This document shows positions 11,834-22,731 of a stretch of 64,000 nt of DNA, piece after piece; position 1 is the first letter of the stretch; every line of letters begins with the position of its first letter. The notes beneath the pieces were generated by a model. The model was not told the DNA's origin. It searched no databases and saw only the letters and a list, made by a program, of their open reading frames with translations. Both the position numbers and the translations under genes were made by a program. This stretch comes from Ashinkailepas kermadecensis (taxonomy: Eukaryota > Arthropoda > Thecostraca > Neolepadidae), in the NCBI GenBank assembly GCA_034440615.1, contig JAOTOM010002717.1, positions 1 through 64,000 on the forward strand, given 5' to 3'.

Positions 11834-13522
11834 GGGCCTCCTATCGTTAAGCAGGGTCTTCTGTTGACCATCGGGGACCTACTGTGCTTCTGATGGAGGC
11901 CTATTGGACTGGTAAAGCATTCCTTGGCCTTTTTAGGCCTTGTCTTGATCTGGCGGGGCTTTCGTCTGGTCTGATGGTACTTTCTCTTAGTCTGGTAGCG
12001 ACAGGCTGTTGGTCATCTAACCTCCTTCTGGACATCTGGGGCTTCTTGTGTTTTTGATGCGGCCCCTTCTTGGTCTGGTTTGGGCCTCTTCTTGGTATGA
12101 TGGGGCCTCGTGTCCGTCAACTAGGGCCTTCTATGGACAACGGGCATCCCGTGTCTATTATGGGGCCTCCATTTGGTCTGGTGAGGCCTTCTATCAACTA
12201 AAATTGGCGTCCTATAGACGGCTATATAGGGTCTCCAAATGGGTCAGATGGAGAATCTTGCGTGATTGAGGGGTCCTGCAGTGGATTTGGTGGGATGTTT
12301 TAACATGGGTTACATGGAGCATCATATGGTCTTTTTCAAATGCCAGAATGTGATTGGAGGAGGATACGTTTGCCCTCCTGGCTAACGTCAGAGGGCGGCT
12401 GCAACCGATGACGCCGTACTGTGCAACAAATCCTGGGGCCTACGCAAGCTCCAGGCGATGTCCCCATTACTCCCTCCATTGGCTACGCCACGGACCTTAT
12501 TCTTGCTAAAGGTTGCAGCTTGGACTAATCCCAACCTGACCGTGGAGTCCCATGAAGTCCTGAATGACGTCATGTGATGATGAATATTGGGATTTGGGTA
12601 AGGAGTCTTGGGGACTCTTTACCAAATTGAGTGTCTCCTCATGCAACCCGGCGGCCGGTTTCATATTCCATGGTTCTCTTCTCCCGTCTTAGGCGTCTTA
12701 GGTGTCCCTTAGGTGTCTTCTACACCGAGAGTCTCCCCTATTGCGTGGTCCTCCCCTGCTAAATTAGGGGTCTTCTGTCACGTCGCAGGGCTTCGTCTTC
12801 TAACCCAGATGTTTCTCACCCATCTTGGGAGCTTCCCCTTGTACCTTGGGGGACATCATCTCCAATCCTACTGGCTTCCTCTCACGTCTTGTAATCCTCC
12901 TCAGTGCATGAGGCCTCCTTACCTGTCTTTGGGCCTTTTCTATCTTGGGGGATTGCTTGCCCGTCTTTGAGGCTCCTCCTGGGTCTCAGTTTCCCTTCGA
13001 GAGGCCACGGCCTCTATCCCTGGGGCCTCTTTTCCAATCTTGATGGAGTACCGATAAATTACTTTTATTTCCTAAAAACGTCAGCTTCTAAATTTGCAGC
13101 CTTCTGTCCTGCTTCAGAGGCCTTTTTTATTTCCTAGAAGGAGTTTTTTTATCCATTTTGTGGGCCGCTTGTCGCATCCGGGAGCCATCGCTCCTATCTT
13201 ATTGCCCTCTTATCTCGTCTTTGGGGCCTCCTTTCATCCGGGGCGGCCTCCTTTCCATTCTCCCGCCTTCTCTTCCAAAGTGAAGCTCTACCACGCTTGG
13301 GAGCTCCTTTTCTCCTCTTGGGGCATTCTCTTAATTTAAGGGCTTCCTTTCAGTGGAATCTCAGTGGCATTTTCCCAAGTCATGTTGGGGCTTTCCATGC
13401 CAGTATTGGGTCTCCTCTTCAACTATATGGCCTCCTTTCCTATCTCGGGGCATCTCCTTCCAAATTATGGACGTCCTGCCACACCTCAGGAGCCTCCTAG
13501 TCTAAGCTGGGTGGCTCTATGC

Positions 13523-13577
13523 TCGCCTTGGTGGCGAGCATAGGCGAGCATAGGCATAGGCGAGCATAGGCGAGCAT
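13523..13577 (+). repeat. Short tandem repeat (GCGAGCATAGG)n
   Basis: Four to five copies of an 11-base unit, one shortened to GCATAGG. A local slippage product within the array. Confidence 0.8.
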
Positions 13578-13887
13578 CACATCTTGCGCAATGTGATCGC
13601 CTCTTATCTTCCAGTTGCTTTCTCTAGGAAATTAGGGGCCTCTTTCATGTCTCCGAGGGACTCGTCTCAATTCCTGGAGTCTTATTTCTCGTTTTAGATG
13701 TGTCCTTGCGCGTTGTGGGGCCGTCTCCCATATTCCATGGTCCTCCCTAATCTTCTGGGCCTCCCCCTACGTTCGGTGGCCAGTTGCACTATTGTGGGCT
13801 TCTTCACATAAACCAGGAGTCTTCTCTATATTAGAGGCCTCCCCCACGCCTCGAAGACCAGATTTATTATGGACAAGCTCTACTCGT

Positions 13888-14088
13888 CAGAGGCGCAACC
13901 AAGGGGACGGAGGCTTGACCCCCGGTCCCTTAGTAAACAAAAATACACTAGATTAAGCAAGACAATTTTAGATTTTCACCATGCAAAACCAAAAATTTTC
14001 GGCGGCTTCGCGCGCCCAAATCAGTCTACATTTCCTGATAGTAAAATTTTGGCCCGTCCAGTTTAAGAAAATCTTGGCTGTGTCGTTG
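13888..14088. mobile_element. hAT-like MITE, 201 bp
   Basis: The left end CAGAGGCGCAACCAAGG and the inverted right end CAACGACACAGCCAAGA are imperfect terminal inverted repeats of hAT type. The flanks CTACTCGT and CTACCCGT form a 7/8-matching 8-bp target duplication. The interior matches positions 1-195. It interrupts the degenerate array and so inserted after the array formed. Non-coding. Confidence 0.6.
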
Positions 14089-14506
14089 CTACCCGTCTTA
14101 GGTCTTGGATCTTGGAACTCCATCTCCTATCGCACTGGCTACTTCTCTATCTCAGGGACCTTCTCTAGTTCTTTTGGGCCTCCTTGCCAGTTTTCGAGGC
14201 ATTCTCTTCTGTTCAGCGGGCCTCCGAGACCGTCTTCAGGACCCTCATTAGGCCGTTGGACTTTTTTCTCCTTGGGACCTCCGTTTCTAAATGAAATTCC
14301 TCCTCTCTCGTCTTTGGGACTCCTCCGTGTTTCGGACTACTACCCACCTGAAGGGTCACCTCGTACGTCCTGATGGACTCCTGCTCTCTCTTTCCCAGGG
14401 TCATTGCTTCCCATCTCTTCTGTCCTTTCCTGTCCCATTTCTGGAGATTTGTGAGACTTCCTACAGAAACGAGCTCTGATTTTTATCTATTATTAATTGT
14501 CTGGAT

Positions 14507-14700
14507 AATGGCGATCCTCAGTGTGAAGCCTTTCTTCTAGAGAGCACTTCAACTTTTCTGTGCGTTTCCGGGACGGTGCCTCATCAGATGTCAGGGGGAA
14601 AACGCCGTCTTCCACAGGGTATGGGGCGACTGTCGTCGCTGCATCCCCCCGGTGGCGACGTCCTGGTCCAGTGTACCTAAATTCGCTCAGCTAGCCGTCA
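14507..14700 (+). repeat. Dispersed repeat, copy 2
   Basis: Diverged match to 10455-10640, starting at TCAGTGTGAAGCC. Class unknown. Confidence 0.5.
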
Positions 14701-15011
14701 GGATGTAACGATAAATTATTTATGAATAGTTTGTTATAGCCAGTTCAAATGTAACCGCAAGTAGCTGGTCCCTTCACGATATTTCTGTGTTTGGGAGATA
14801 TTCTAATTTGAAATGAATTGACATAGTTTCCTCCACACTTATCATCGTGAATCTTGAACCGTTACTTCTCACACCACAATCAGGCAACAGTAGTGTCCAC
14901 AGAGCTGACATAGCAATGGCCGCGGGGCGAGGACCAGCACATCCCACACCAGGCGTAATTACATGCCTGCATATCCTACTAAAAATTCCCAAACAACTGT
15001 ACGACTATCCG
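14701..15011. other. No gene seen
   Basis: No motif or repeat is recognised here. Confidence 0.4.
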
Positions 15012-15022
15012 CTAAAATAGGG

Positions 15023-15178
15023 TTGTTTCTTTATTGGTTTTACGACACGTCGACCGTTCGGTCGATCTCTGACGCCGATTGGTCGCGGGCGAAGGGTAGC
15101 GACAGGCGAGACTCGAACCCACAATCTTTCGATTGTGAGACGAGCAACTAACCCCTAGACCACTCGTCCCCCCCCACA
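15023..15178 (-). mobile_element. tRNA-derived SINE with target duplication
   Basis: On the minus strand the element starts GGGGACGAGTGGTCTAGGGG (A box) and continues to a B box GGGTTCGAGTC, then a non-tRNA body with CCCGCGACCAATCGGCG and CGGTCGACGTGTCGTAAAAC, then a short A/C-rich tail. CTAAAATAGGG is duplicated on both sides (15012-15022 and 15179-15189). The anticodon position reads CAC, and the arm order resembles tRNA-Val. The same family is at 43748, 52635 and 58541. This copy lacks part of the body. Confidence 0.9.
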
Positions 15179-15189
15179 CTAAAATAGGG

Positions 15190-15765
15190 CGTTTGTTACA
15201 GATTGAAGTCAAATCCTTATCGAGCAAAGCACACATTCTACTCATATGAAGAAAACAAAACTGGGGATATGCTTTTCACGTTTCATGTTCCACGGACAGA
15301 TGGCCGTTTTGGCTGGTGGCATACCCAGGATGGTATCCTGACAACGCCTCAGTTAATGAATGCCTCTCTGAAAGTCACATTAGAGAGCGTGGACATTGAG
15401 ACTGAGAAAAGTGCAACTTGCATGCATGGGAATTAGTTCTCCGATGCTTTTCGGGCACTTTTCTGATAAAAGGTGCACATGTCATCGAAACGATAGATAG
15501 ATCTAAACGAGCGACTTATCTAAGCCTTCTCCAGTGGTGTAAATACCCCACAATTTTCGCTCATCTGTGGCAAGGATCGAACAGGTTTTCAATTGGGTAA
15601 ATTTCCTCGCTTTCATTTCCCCTCTCCTTCACGATTTTGAGCATTAGGCTACGAATACATGATGAACTCGAAATAGGACTTTTCACAGACACATAAGACC
15701 GCACAGATACACTATTAGGATGAATAGCACACGTACTGTTTTCACATTTCAAATGATGTTGCCGT
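15190..15765. other. No recognised gene; one open frame without homology
   Basis: A 77-codon frame at 15203-15436 (containing TGDMLFTFHVPRTDGRFGWW) is not one I recognise. It lacks clear splice signals, so I do not call it a gene. Confidence 0.35.
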
Positions 15766-15774
15766 TGGTGACCA

Positions 15775-15965
15775 TCAGGCAACGGTCCTCGGTGTACACG
15801 ATTATCATGTATGGACACACATTGTCCTCGGTATTCACGATAAACATGTATGTGGACACACATTGTCCTCGGAAATCACGATAAACGTGCATGGACACAC
15901 ATTGTCCTCGGTATTCACGATAAACATGTATGGACACACACCGTCCTCGGTTTTGCCGAAGTCCT
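15775..15965 (+). repeat. 39-bp minisatellite, about 4 copies
   Basis: Unit: CATGTATGGACACACATTGT then CCTCGGTATTCACGATAAA. One unit has a 2-base insertion. A related partial unit recurs at about 16090-16150, just before the GT tract. Because 39 is a multiple of three, the array stays open on the minus strand, giving repeated 'VYREYRGQCVSIH'-like peptides. I regard this as a by-product. Confidence 0.85.
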
Positions 15966-16146
15966 CGGTAATTCAATCCACACTGGGAGCCAACAATTTC
16001 ATGTTTCCTCCCAAATTGACCCTCCATCTTACTCAGCAGATCATGCTCTATCACCGAGAAAAAAAAAGATGCTTCTCAGGTGGTAAATAAAGGGTGTCCT
16101 CGTTAGTGACCGCCCAGACATAGTCCTCGGTAGTCACGGCAAACAC

Positions 16147-16317
<171 letters not shown>

Positions 16318-16399
16318 TGTGAATTTGGCCAGCCTGCCACCGTGTAAGTGATGTCGGCTGTTGCTGTGTGTGTATAAATGTAGATGTGGTGGTATTATA

Positions 16400-17381
16400 G
16401 GCATGGTAGGAGGGTTTGACGAGTATTAAATGTATGAGTATAGAAGAGAAAGGAATAGTAGAGTTGACTTGTTGAAAGTTGACGGAAGTACAGTTGAAGA
16501 CGTCTTGAAGGTAGGTGAGTAGAGGTGAGCTGAGTTGAGCTGAGCTGCCATAGAGTTGAAGTAGTAAAGCTGGTCGGAGGCCGAAGGTGATAAAGTAGTG
16601 ACGAATTGTCAGTCCGGACGGTGCCTGTTTGTGATATGGGGTGTAATGGATAGTTTGGAACAGGGCATCGTCCTAGTATTATGAACATTTCAAAAAAATG
16701 TCATGCACTTTGGGAACATTTATATTTTTGTGTTTTTGTTCTCTTAGTAGTAGTTAGTAGTAGAGTATTTCTCGTTTCAGTTTTTTTTTCTCTCTTTTCT
16801 TGTTTAACGTATCATATGGTTTTTTGGTGGTTTTTCCGAGGCTTTTATTCGTGTTTTCTTTTCTTCTTTTAACACATCTTTTCATTTTTCCCCTCATTCC
16901 TTTTGCTTCTTTTTTCACAGATCGTGAAGTATACGTGTAACGGAAAGAAAGTGAAAGATGTGTTCGTGTAACGTTGGATCTTCGTCGTTGAGGAGAGGAG
17001 GTGATGTGTAATGGGATGTTGCTTCTGGTGCAGTAGTTTATGATATGTTGTCTTTGGTCGGTGAGTTTTGTGTAGTGTATGAGTATGTGTTTTATTGTAA
17101 GTGGTTGGTGACATGTTGTGCATTGGTGTCGTTGACGTTTTACTATGAGGTAGGATTGGATGAGTGCTGTGTCCGATGCACAGTCGTGTCAGTATTTGTT
17201 CTTTAAGTTTGGTGTTTTGATTGATAGTATGCCAGTGTTCGTGTTTGGGGTGTATTTCATGGAGTTGTGTTCGTGCCGAGTCCCATGTTTATTGAATGTT
17301 TTTGTTGATTTTTTTGTGTATTGTGGGGTGATAGTCAGATTGCGAGTATGGGTAGTGTGTGGTTCGTTGCAGTGTTGTGGT
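16400..17381. other. Unassigned, probably the 3' part of the minus-strand LINE
   Basis: Composition (G/T-rich on plus, A/C-rich on minus) continues that of 18440-20900. It lies on the other side of the CR1-like insertion, so it may belong to the same LINE. No RNase H end or zinc finger is visible. Confidence 0.35.
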
Positions 17382-17392
17382 TAGGTTTGCTT

Positions 17393-18428
17393 TACTGTGC
17401 TTTACTGTGCATATGTCAGGCCACATTTGGAATACTGTGTCCAAGCTTGGTCCCCTAGTTATGAGAAAGTTTGTTGGCTTTTAGAGAGAGTACAAAAGAG
17501 GGCAACACAAATGGTTAATGGTATAGGCAACCTGGCATCTGAGGAAAGATTGAAGTAATTGAATATGTTTTCACTGAGATATAGAAGGCTGAGAGGAGAT
17601 CTCATCGAGGTTTTTAAATGTGTTCATGGTCAGGAACAGGGATATCTGAGGGAAATGTTTGAATTTAACAGAAATGATGCAATTAGAGGTCATCAATTCA
17701 AAATTAAAGTTAATCACAACAGGACAAGGTTAAGACAGTCTTTCTTCATCAACAGGGTAGTAGAACACTGGAACCAGCTGCCAGGAACCATTGTCAGTAG
17801 CAACACACTGAACATCTTTAAAAACGGCATAGACAATCATTATAAGAATAGGGGGCTTTTTTCTGTATTCCAGGGAGGGTTGATCGACAGGGAGGAGTTT
17901 GTAATTGTTGAGTGTGTTATGCAATAGCAAGTGAGTCTCTTATTAAGTATAAACGCTGTAAACCGTATATAGGGTGTACCTAGCAATGGATTCAGCACCT
18001 TCCTTCGGGATGTGATACTGATGGGATTGTCTATGGTAGCACAATGGGTATGATGGGAGGAGTTTGTAATTGTTGAGTGTATTATGCAATGGCAAGAGAG
18101 TCTCTTATTAAGTCTAAACGCTTTATAACTTTATATAGGGTGTGCCTAGCAGTGGATTCAGCACCTTCCTTCGGGATGTGATACTGATGAGATTGTCTAT
18201 GGTAGCACGATGGGTATGATGGGAGGAGCTTGTAATTGTTGAAGGTGTTATGCAATAGCAAGTGAATGGTGCTAGATAGGCTGGGATATATAGCTTCCTA
18301 GGAACTTGGGATAAGGGATTGATTGGGGTGAGAGTATGTACATTTCTAGTACCTTTTCTAGATAGGCTTAACCCAGATGGGCCCCTGTGGCTGTTATTAA
18401 GCCTTAATACTTTATGACTTTATGACTT
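17393..18428 (+). mobile_element. CR1-like LINE insertion with target duplication
   Basis: A 5'-truncated copy of the family at 6487-7378, flanked by the 11-bp duplication TAGGTTTGCTT (17382-17392 and 18429-18439). It ends in tandem TTTATGAC units (about 18405-18428), the short 3' repeat typical of CR1/L2-type LINEs that lack poly(A). Its 3' UTR includes a duplicated block (about 17930-18050 and 18060-18230). It split the minus-strand LINE, so it is younger. Confidence 0.85.
17400..17927 (+). pseudogene. CR1-like ORF2 C-terminus
   Basis: YVRPHLEYCVQAWSPS, then RLRGDLIEVFKCVHGQEQGY and FFINRVVEHWNQLPGTIV, nearly identical to 6820-7283. It lacks the palm domain. One in-frame TAA lies near 17556. 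The translation runs on into 3' UTR sequence to a stop at about 17925. Confidence 0.85.
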
Positions 18429-18609
18429 TAGGTTTGCTTCAGTGTCTGCGTGTTTGTTTCCATGTATGTTTGTGTGGCTCGGGATACAGAGAAATAGTGG
18501 TTGTTGTTTAGTGGTTAGTTTGTTATGTAGGAATAGTATTTTGGTGATGAGAGGGTGTTTGAATATGGTGTAGGGTGTCATGCTTTGTACTGCTCATTTG
18601 GTGTTGTGT

Positions 18610-18810
18610 TTAATTTTTGTGTTGTAGATAGTTCAGTATGCTGAAAGATTACGTATAATTCTGATGTGTATGTAGATGCTGTATCCGGCAGACGGGAACG
18701 CAAGATGACTCGTAACAGTGCTGTACCGTGGTACAGCACGGCCGCTGTGCCCACCTGCTGTCTTGTGTGTGATTTAGAGCCGTCGGTGTAGATGATTTTG
18801 TAATTTGGGT
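18610..18810 (-). pseudogene. LINE ORF2 RNase H domain, first half
   Basis: The minus strand encodes YKIIYTDGSK, GTAAVLYHGTALLR and SRLPDTASTYTSELYVIFQH. These are the first two catalytic blocks of RNase H1 (D in YTDGSK, E in TSELY), as found after the RT in I, LOA and R1 group LINEs. The third and fourth catalytic blocks are not recognisable, partly because a younger element is inserted just downstream at 18428. Confidence 0.8.
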
Positions 18811-18899
18811 ATTGTGATGTGAATTGCCGAAAAAGTTGTTATATTTCTATGTCTGTGTATGTGTGCTTTGGTTTGTCGATGAGAAAGTGTGTTGTGGGT

Positions 18900-20115
18900 G
18901 TTTGGTGTTTCCACCATGAAGTAGGTGGTGGAAGTGGTTTTGAGGTAGGAGGTGTGATGTGTAATTTGTTTGTGCGTCGGTGTATGCGGCTTCCTATTGT
19001 TGTTTTGAGTGGTGGTTTGTTCATGAGTTCGTGTTTACGTTTGGTGCGAATTTTTTTGTGTCAGAGTGCATGGGTGTTGTCTAATGAATTGTGTTTTGTA
19101 GTGATATCTAAGGAGTGCTTCTGTTCGTCTGTGCTGTAGTTGTGGTATGTGGTTGTATATGTGAAGAGCGAGTGAGGGTGATGTACTATATGCTCCAGTA
19201 ACAATTATGAGATATTGATTTTGAGGTTTGTCAAGAATTTGGAGGGTTGTTGAGAAGTGTTTGCGATAAATGGGAATCCATATTCCATGACTGGTCGAAT
19301 GATCTATTTGTAGTCAGTAGTGTATTTCTGTCGGATGTCCAATTTGTGCCGGATAATGCTCGCAGAAGGTTTACTCTTTTTGATGCTCGTTTTTGAATGT
19401 TTAAGATGTGTGGCCGAAAAGTATGCCGTGGGTCTAATGTGATGCCTAAGCATTTTGCTGTCGTAACAAAAGGTATGGATGTGTGGTCTAATTTAAGTCG
19501 TTGGAAATCTGTGGGTTGTTTAGAGCCAAATAATATGCATTTGGATTTGTGTGGTGTGATGTGTAAATTTAGTAATTACAGTTTGTTGTGTAATTTTGTA
19601 AGTGTGTATTGTAGTGTTGCTATTGCGTGAGTTGGTGCTTCGTGTGTCTGCATTGAGTGCAATTTTGGCCGAAATGTTGTCGGTGATGACTGACTATGCC
19701 GAGAATAAAAAGGTGAAGGCTAAGAACTGAACCTTGCATTAAACCGGTGGTGGGGAGTTTAGTGTCTGAAGTGTGGGGCCCAATTTTGACTTGAAATTAT
19801 CGATTTAGTACGTATAAATGGTGATAGTGAATAATCGGCCCTATATGTTTATGTTATGTAAGTGCTGTAATGTTGTTATGTTGATGGTGTCGTAGGCGTG
19901 TTTAGGTCCAGGAATACGGCGACAGTGGAACGTTTCCTCGCCGCCGCTTCCTGGATGTATGTGATAAGGTAGGTGAGGTTATCTAGGCAAGATCTGTTAG
20001 GAAAAAAAACCCGATTGGACAGGAGAGATTAGTTTTCGTTTGAATGATGTAGAGAAGGCGTTTTCTGACAAGGCGTTCGAAGAGTTTATGAAACTAGCTG
20101 GTTCGAGCGATAGGA
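18900..20115 (-). pseudogene. LINE ORF2 reverse transcriptase, minus strand
   Basis: Ordered RT blocks appear on the minus strand across several frames: YRPIARTS, FERLVRKRLLYIIQTKTNLS, RSCLDNLTYLITYIQEAAAR then STVAVFLDL followed by a shifted YDTIN, GLMQGSVLSLHLF, and the thumb blocks SKCIIFGSKQPTD, AKCLGITLDPRHTFRPHI and KRASKRVNLLRALSGTNW. These match the I/Jockey-type RT consensus. The catalytic ADD box is replaced by 'SA-stop-S', and there are several stops and frameshifts, so it is dead. Confidence 0.8.
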
Positions 20116-20330
20116 CGGTATGAGTCACAGATATTTGGTCAGTGTTTGGTTTAGATTGTGGGTATGTAGGTAGGAAGATAGGCATACGCATATATACCTA
20201 CACCTATCTATAATAGGTAGGAAAATACGGGGAAATGGAAGAGTGTCACTGGCGCAATTTATGAGAAAGATCAAGACAATGCGTGAAATCGAAAAATGTA
20301 CTGCATTCAAGAACGAAGCAATGCAAAAGT

Positions 20331-20912
20331 TTACGAATAGGTGGCAACCGCTTGTGCAAAATGCATATTTCGATATATAAGTGTACTCATCTGTGTGCGT
20401 GTGTGTGTATAGGTGTGTATGTGTGAGTAAGCTAATTGTGTGACCATATTCGGAAATAAAGCACCGGTGCAATCCGGACAAAGGTAAGAGAAAAGAAATT
20501 GTGGGTATGTGTGGGTTGTCCATGCTGTGTTGTATGTGTCGAGAAGTTCACCTTGGTCCTCTATTTTGAGGGCCAGTGTCTCCGCCGACATGCAAGCCAA
20601 CTCCCGTGCGTGTATGGCGCCTTGGGAAGTGTTTAAGTGTGTGGCAGGTGTTATTGTATTGGGCGTGTTGTGGATGTAGTGGATGGTCGGGAGAATCCTA
20701 CCATCTATATTGTCGTTGGCTTGAATGAGGGGCGCACCTGATCTTTGGATTTGCTTGGCGTACAGGGGCACTCCTGTGGATTTGGAGATCTCCTCTACTG
20801 TCCAGGGGTCAAGGGAGCCCATAGGCTCCCCGTCATCCCGGCGGCAGAGGAAGAACTCCCTAGTGAGTGTGGGTGTCGTGATCCTAGTGGGTGTAGGTGT
20901 CGTGATGTCCAT
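20331..20912 (-). pseudogene. LINE ORF1 (gag-like)
   Basis: A 193-codon minus-strand frame. It contains HLNTSQGAIHARELACMSAE, followed closely by ALKIEDQG. This resembles the 'NSSRGVI..RDL..VSEEEI...L..QGV' block that precedes the zinc knuckles in ORF1 of I/Jockey/LOA-type LINEs; compare PHKTKIPRGGLYI in the element at 34004. The part after it (CPDCTGALFP) is not a proper CCHC knuckle, so the C-terminus is lost or frameshifted. The end of the frame is repeat-coded (His/Thr). Confidence 0.55.
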
Positions 20913-21443
20913 GTTTTAGTGGTGTTTTTGCAAGTGTATTGTTAAATGTGTTTGAGCTGTAAGTGGCGTTGATGGAAAGAATGTGCAATTTGCAGGTGTG
21001 TGTATTAGAACAATTTACAGGGTCTCAGGCGGAGGAATGGGCATGAAGAAAGCCCTGATAGTCCAGAAATGCTGGGCAGATAAAGTCGAAGAAAACACAA
21101 AGGAATCAGATCATGTGCTTGAAGGGGGCACCGTCAGAAAGAGTAGAACAGATCGTGCACTAGAGAGAAAAGCCGGTGTTTGTGTCTCTGGAGGTAGCCC
21201 GGGGGTGGGAGGGAGCGGTGGCACCGCCGAACTGACCTGACAGGCTGTGGCTGAAGAGACGAGTAGAGATGAGAAGGCGCGATGTCAAAATACGAAGAAT
21301 GGTGCGTAGATGAAGCTGAGGTCCCGGGCCTGAGAGTAGAGTTAATTGCAGTCGGTAGAGCAGCTGGAGAGTCTTGTAGAGGTGAATAGCGAAGGCGAGA
21401 TGTTGAAGTATGCAGAACGCCGCGTAGAAGAAGTAGTCTTGGA

Positions 21444-21492
21444 ATGGGCGCAAAATGACCATTGCAGTCGACGCGCCCCTAAACACCAATTC
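21444..21492 (+). repeat. Dispersed tail family, copy
   Basis: ATGGGCGCAAAATGACC, GCAGTCGACGCGCCCCTAAA and CACCAATTCATCATC. Confidence 0.6.
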
Positions 21493-21747
21493 ATCATCAT
21501 CATCATCGTAGTCTTGGACCGCCGGGTATAGTGGAGGTAGTCCCGAAGAGTTGGGATAGGTAGGTAGAGATGTGCGTGAGAAGGAAGGAGGTCGGCAGAG
21601 CTAGGGTATGTGTTGTGGTGTGTACGGCAGGTGTGTGTATGTGTGTGTGTGTGCGTATGTATTGGTGACAGGTGGCGGCGGGTCGATCGCTCGTAGTCGG
21701 TCGGTCTCCCCTTTCTTCTCTTCACGAATGCTTCACGAAAACACGAA

Positions 21748-21774
21748 TGCTGCTGCTGCTGCTGCTGCTGCTGC
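21748..21774 (+). repeat. (CTG)9 trinucleotide repeat
   Basis: Nine uninterrupted CTG units; CAG on the minus strand. Confidence 0.97.
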
Positions 21775-22022
21775 AACCTCTACTTGTGACCAGCCCCTGA
21801 TCATGCCCCACGCCTCGCATTCCGGGGCATTTGCGCATGCGCTCCCCGGCGTCAGCTGGCGTAGGGGGAGGGGTCGGGAGAATTGGCAAGCGTCGGGTGC
21901 GTGCAGTGGTGTACGAGTGGAGTGTGATTAGCGTGGAGTGTAGAGCTGACCGGTAATCCTGGGTGATCGTCCGCTGCGTCCCTACGCCAGCGAGACATGT
22001 TGTGACCCCGCCGCCTGCTGAT

Positions 22023-22731
22023 ATGGCCGCGTTCATGCAGGAGATGCTCACACATATACGTGCTCAACAAGAACGGGCCGAGCGTTAGCAAAGTGAAATT
22101 GCTGAGCTGCAGTACACTATATCATCTAGCGCGACTGCCCGTCCCGTGCGTGCCCAAACAGCGCACGGGCGTATCGAGGCTGCTGTGGCCGTACCAGCTA
22201 CCGACGCCAACGCTGACCGGCCGTGCCGCCCATGAGTGCTGGCACGGCCCCGTACCACGCGCCGCGCTCGCACCAGCGGCTTCCCGACAATGAAGACGCG
22301 GCAGAGATGATTACTTAATTTTTCGATCGGTTTGGAAGGCACTGTCGGGTGGAATATCGCGGCACCATGGACGACGTGCTACCATTGCTGCATTCTCAGT
22401 TTTCTGGTCGTGTTCTCGACATGCTTGATGCCCGCAGCTCTTACCCGCCAATCGACGCAGGATGCTGGAGTGGTCGTTGCGCCGGAGTACATGCGGGGAG
22501 TCGGCGCAGGAATCCTACCGCAGTGGTGCGCGCCGACCAGGAGAATCGTTAGCGGTGTATGCATTTAGGCTCGGTGCCCCGTTCGAAGACGCTTACCCGA
22601 CGGCTGATGAACAGGTGAACAACAATTTGCGACGGAAACTGCTAGCATCATTGTCGACACGCGCTGCCGATTTTTTTGCGCCGATAGCTGCGTTACGCCC
22701 TAGTCAACCACGACACTAGCTTACCTGGGAC
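22023..22731 (+). pseudogene. Gypsy-like Gag, N-terminal and capsid part
   Basis: The likely start ATG at 22023 is followed by MAAFMQEMLTHIRAQQERAE, a stop, and a coiled-coil-like ELQ stretch. After frame changes come RVEYRGTMDDVLPLLHSQFS and then ESLAVYAFRLGAPFEDAYPT with LRRKLLASL. The last block matches the 'ESLxEFAxRLRxLxxxAFP' region of the retrotransposon gag (capsid) family. The frame is cut at 22731 by the hAT-like insertion and resumes at 25551 (after the duplicated CCTGGGAC). Confidence 0.7.

Larger units (their letters stand above)
11580..14440 (+). repeat. Degenerate tandem-like array of GGGGCCTCC-type units
   Basis: Over about 2.8 kb the plus strand repeats a diffuse pattern of roughly 25-40 bases: a short T/C-rich run, a G run and GCCTCC (for example TTGGGGGCCTCCTTTC variants). 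The units are very diverged and have no fixed length. Open frames here (12713-13500 and others) are products of the pattern, rich in Pro, Ser, Leu and Gly, and not genes. An older repeat (13888-14088) is inserted inside. Confidence 0.6.
18600..20912 (-). mobile_element. Decayed I/LOA-type LINE with RNase H, minus strand (possible 3' extension to about 16.7 kb)
   Basis: In minus-strand order: ORF1 (20912-20331), a reverse transcriptase lacking its first blocks (about 20115-19000), and an RNase H block (about 18800-18610). The roughly 220 bases between ORF1 and the RT are too few for an endonuclease, so that domain is deleted. Sequence further 3' is interrupted at 17392/18429 by a CR1-like insertion and then continues to about 16.7 kb without a block I can name. 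Presence of RNase H points to the I/LOA/R1 group. Confidence 0.75.
20920..22020. other. No gene seen; short repeats
   Basis: Holds a tail-family copy at 21444-21492, a (CTG)9 tract at 21748-21774, and a GC-rich segment (about 21785-22020) immediately before the gag start. The last could be leader or LTR sequence of the gypsy-like element, but no second LTR copy was found. Confidence 0.4.

Noticed and set aside
12713..13500. Chain of open frames in the 12.7-13.5 kb region
   Set aside because: Low-complexity products of the GGGGCCTCC-type array, without splice signals or homology.
21785..22020. 5' LTR of the gypsy-like element
   Set aside because: Position and GC content would fit, but no matching 3' copy or primer-binding site was found downstream of 29141.
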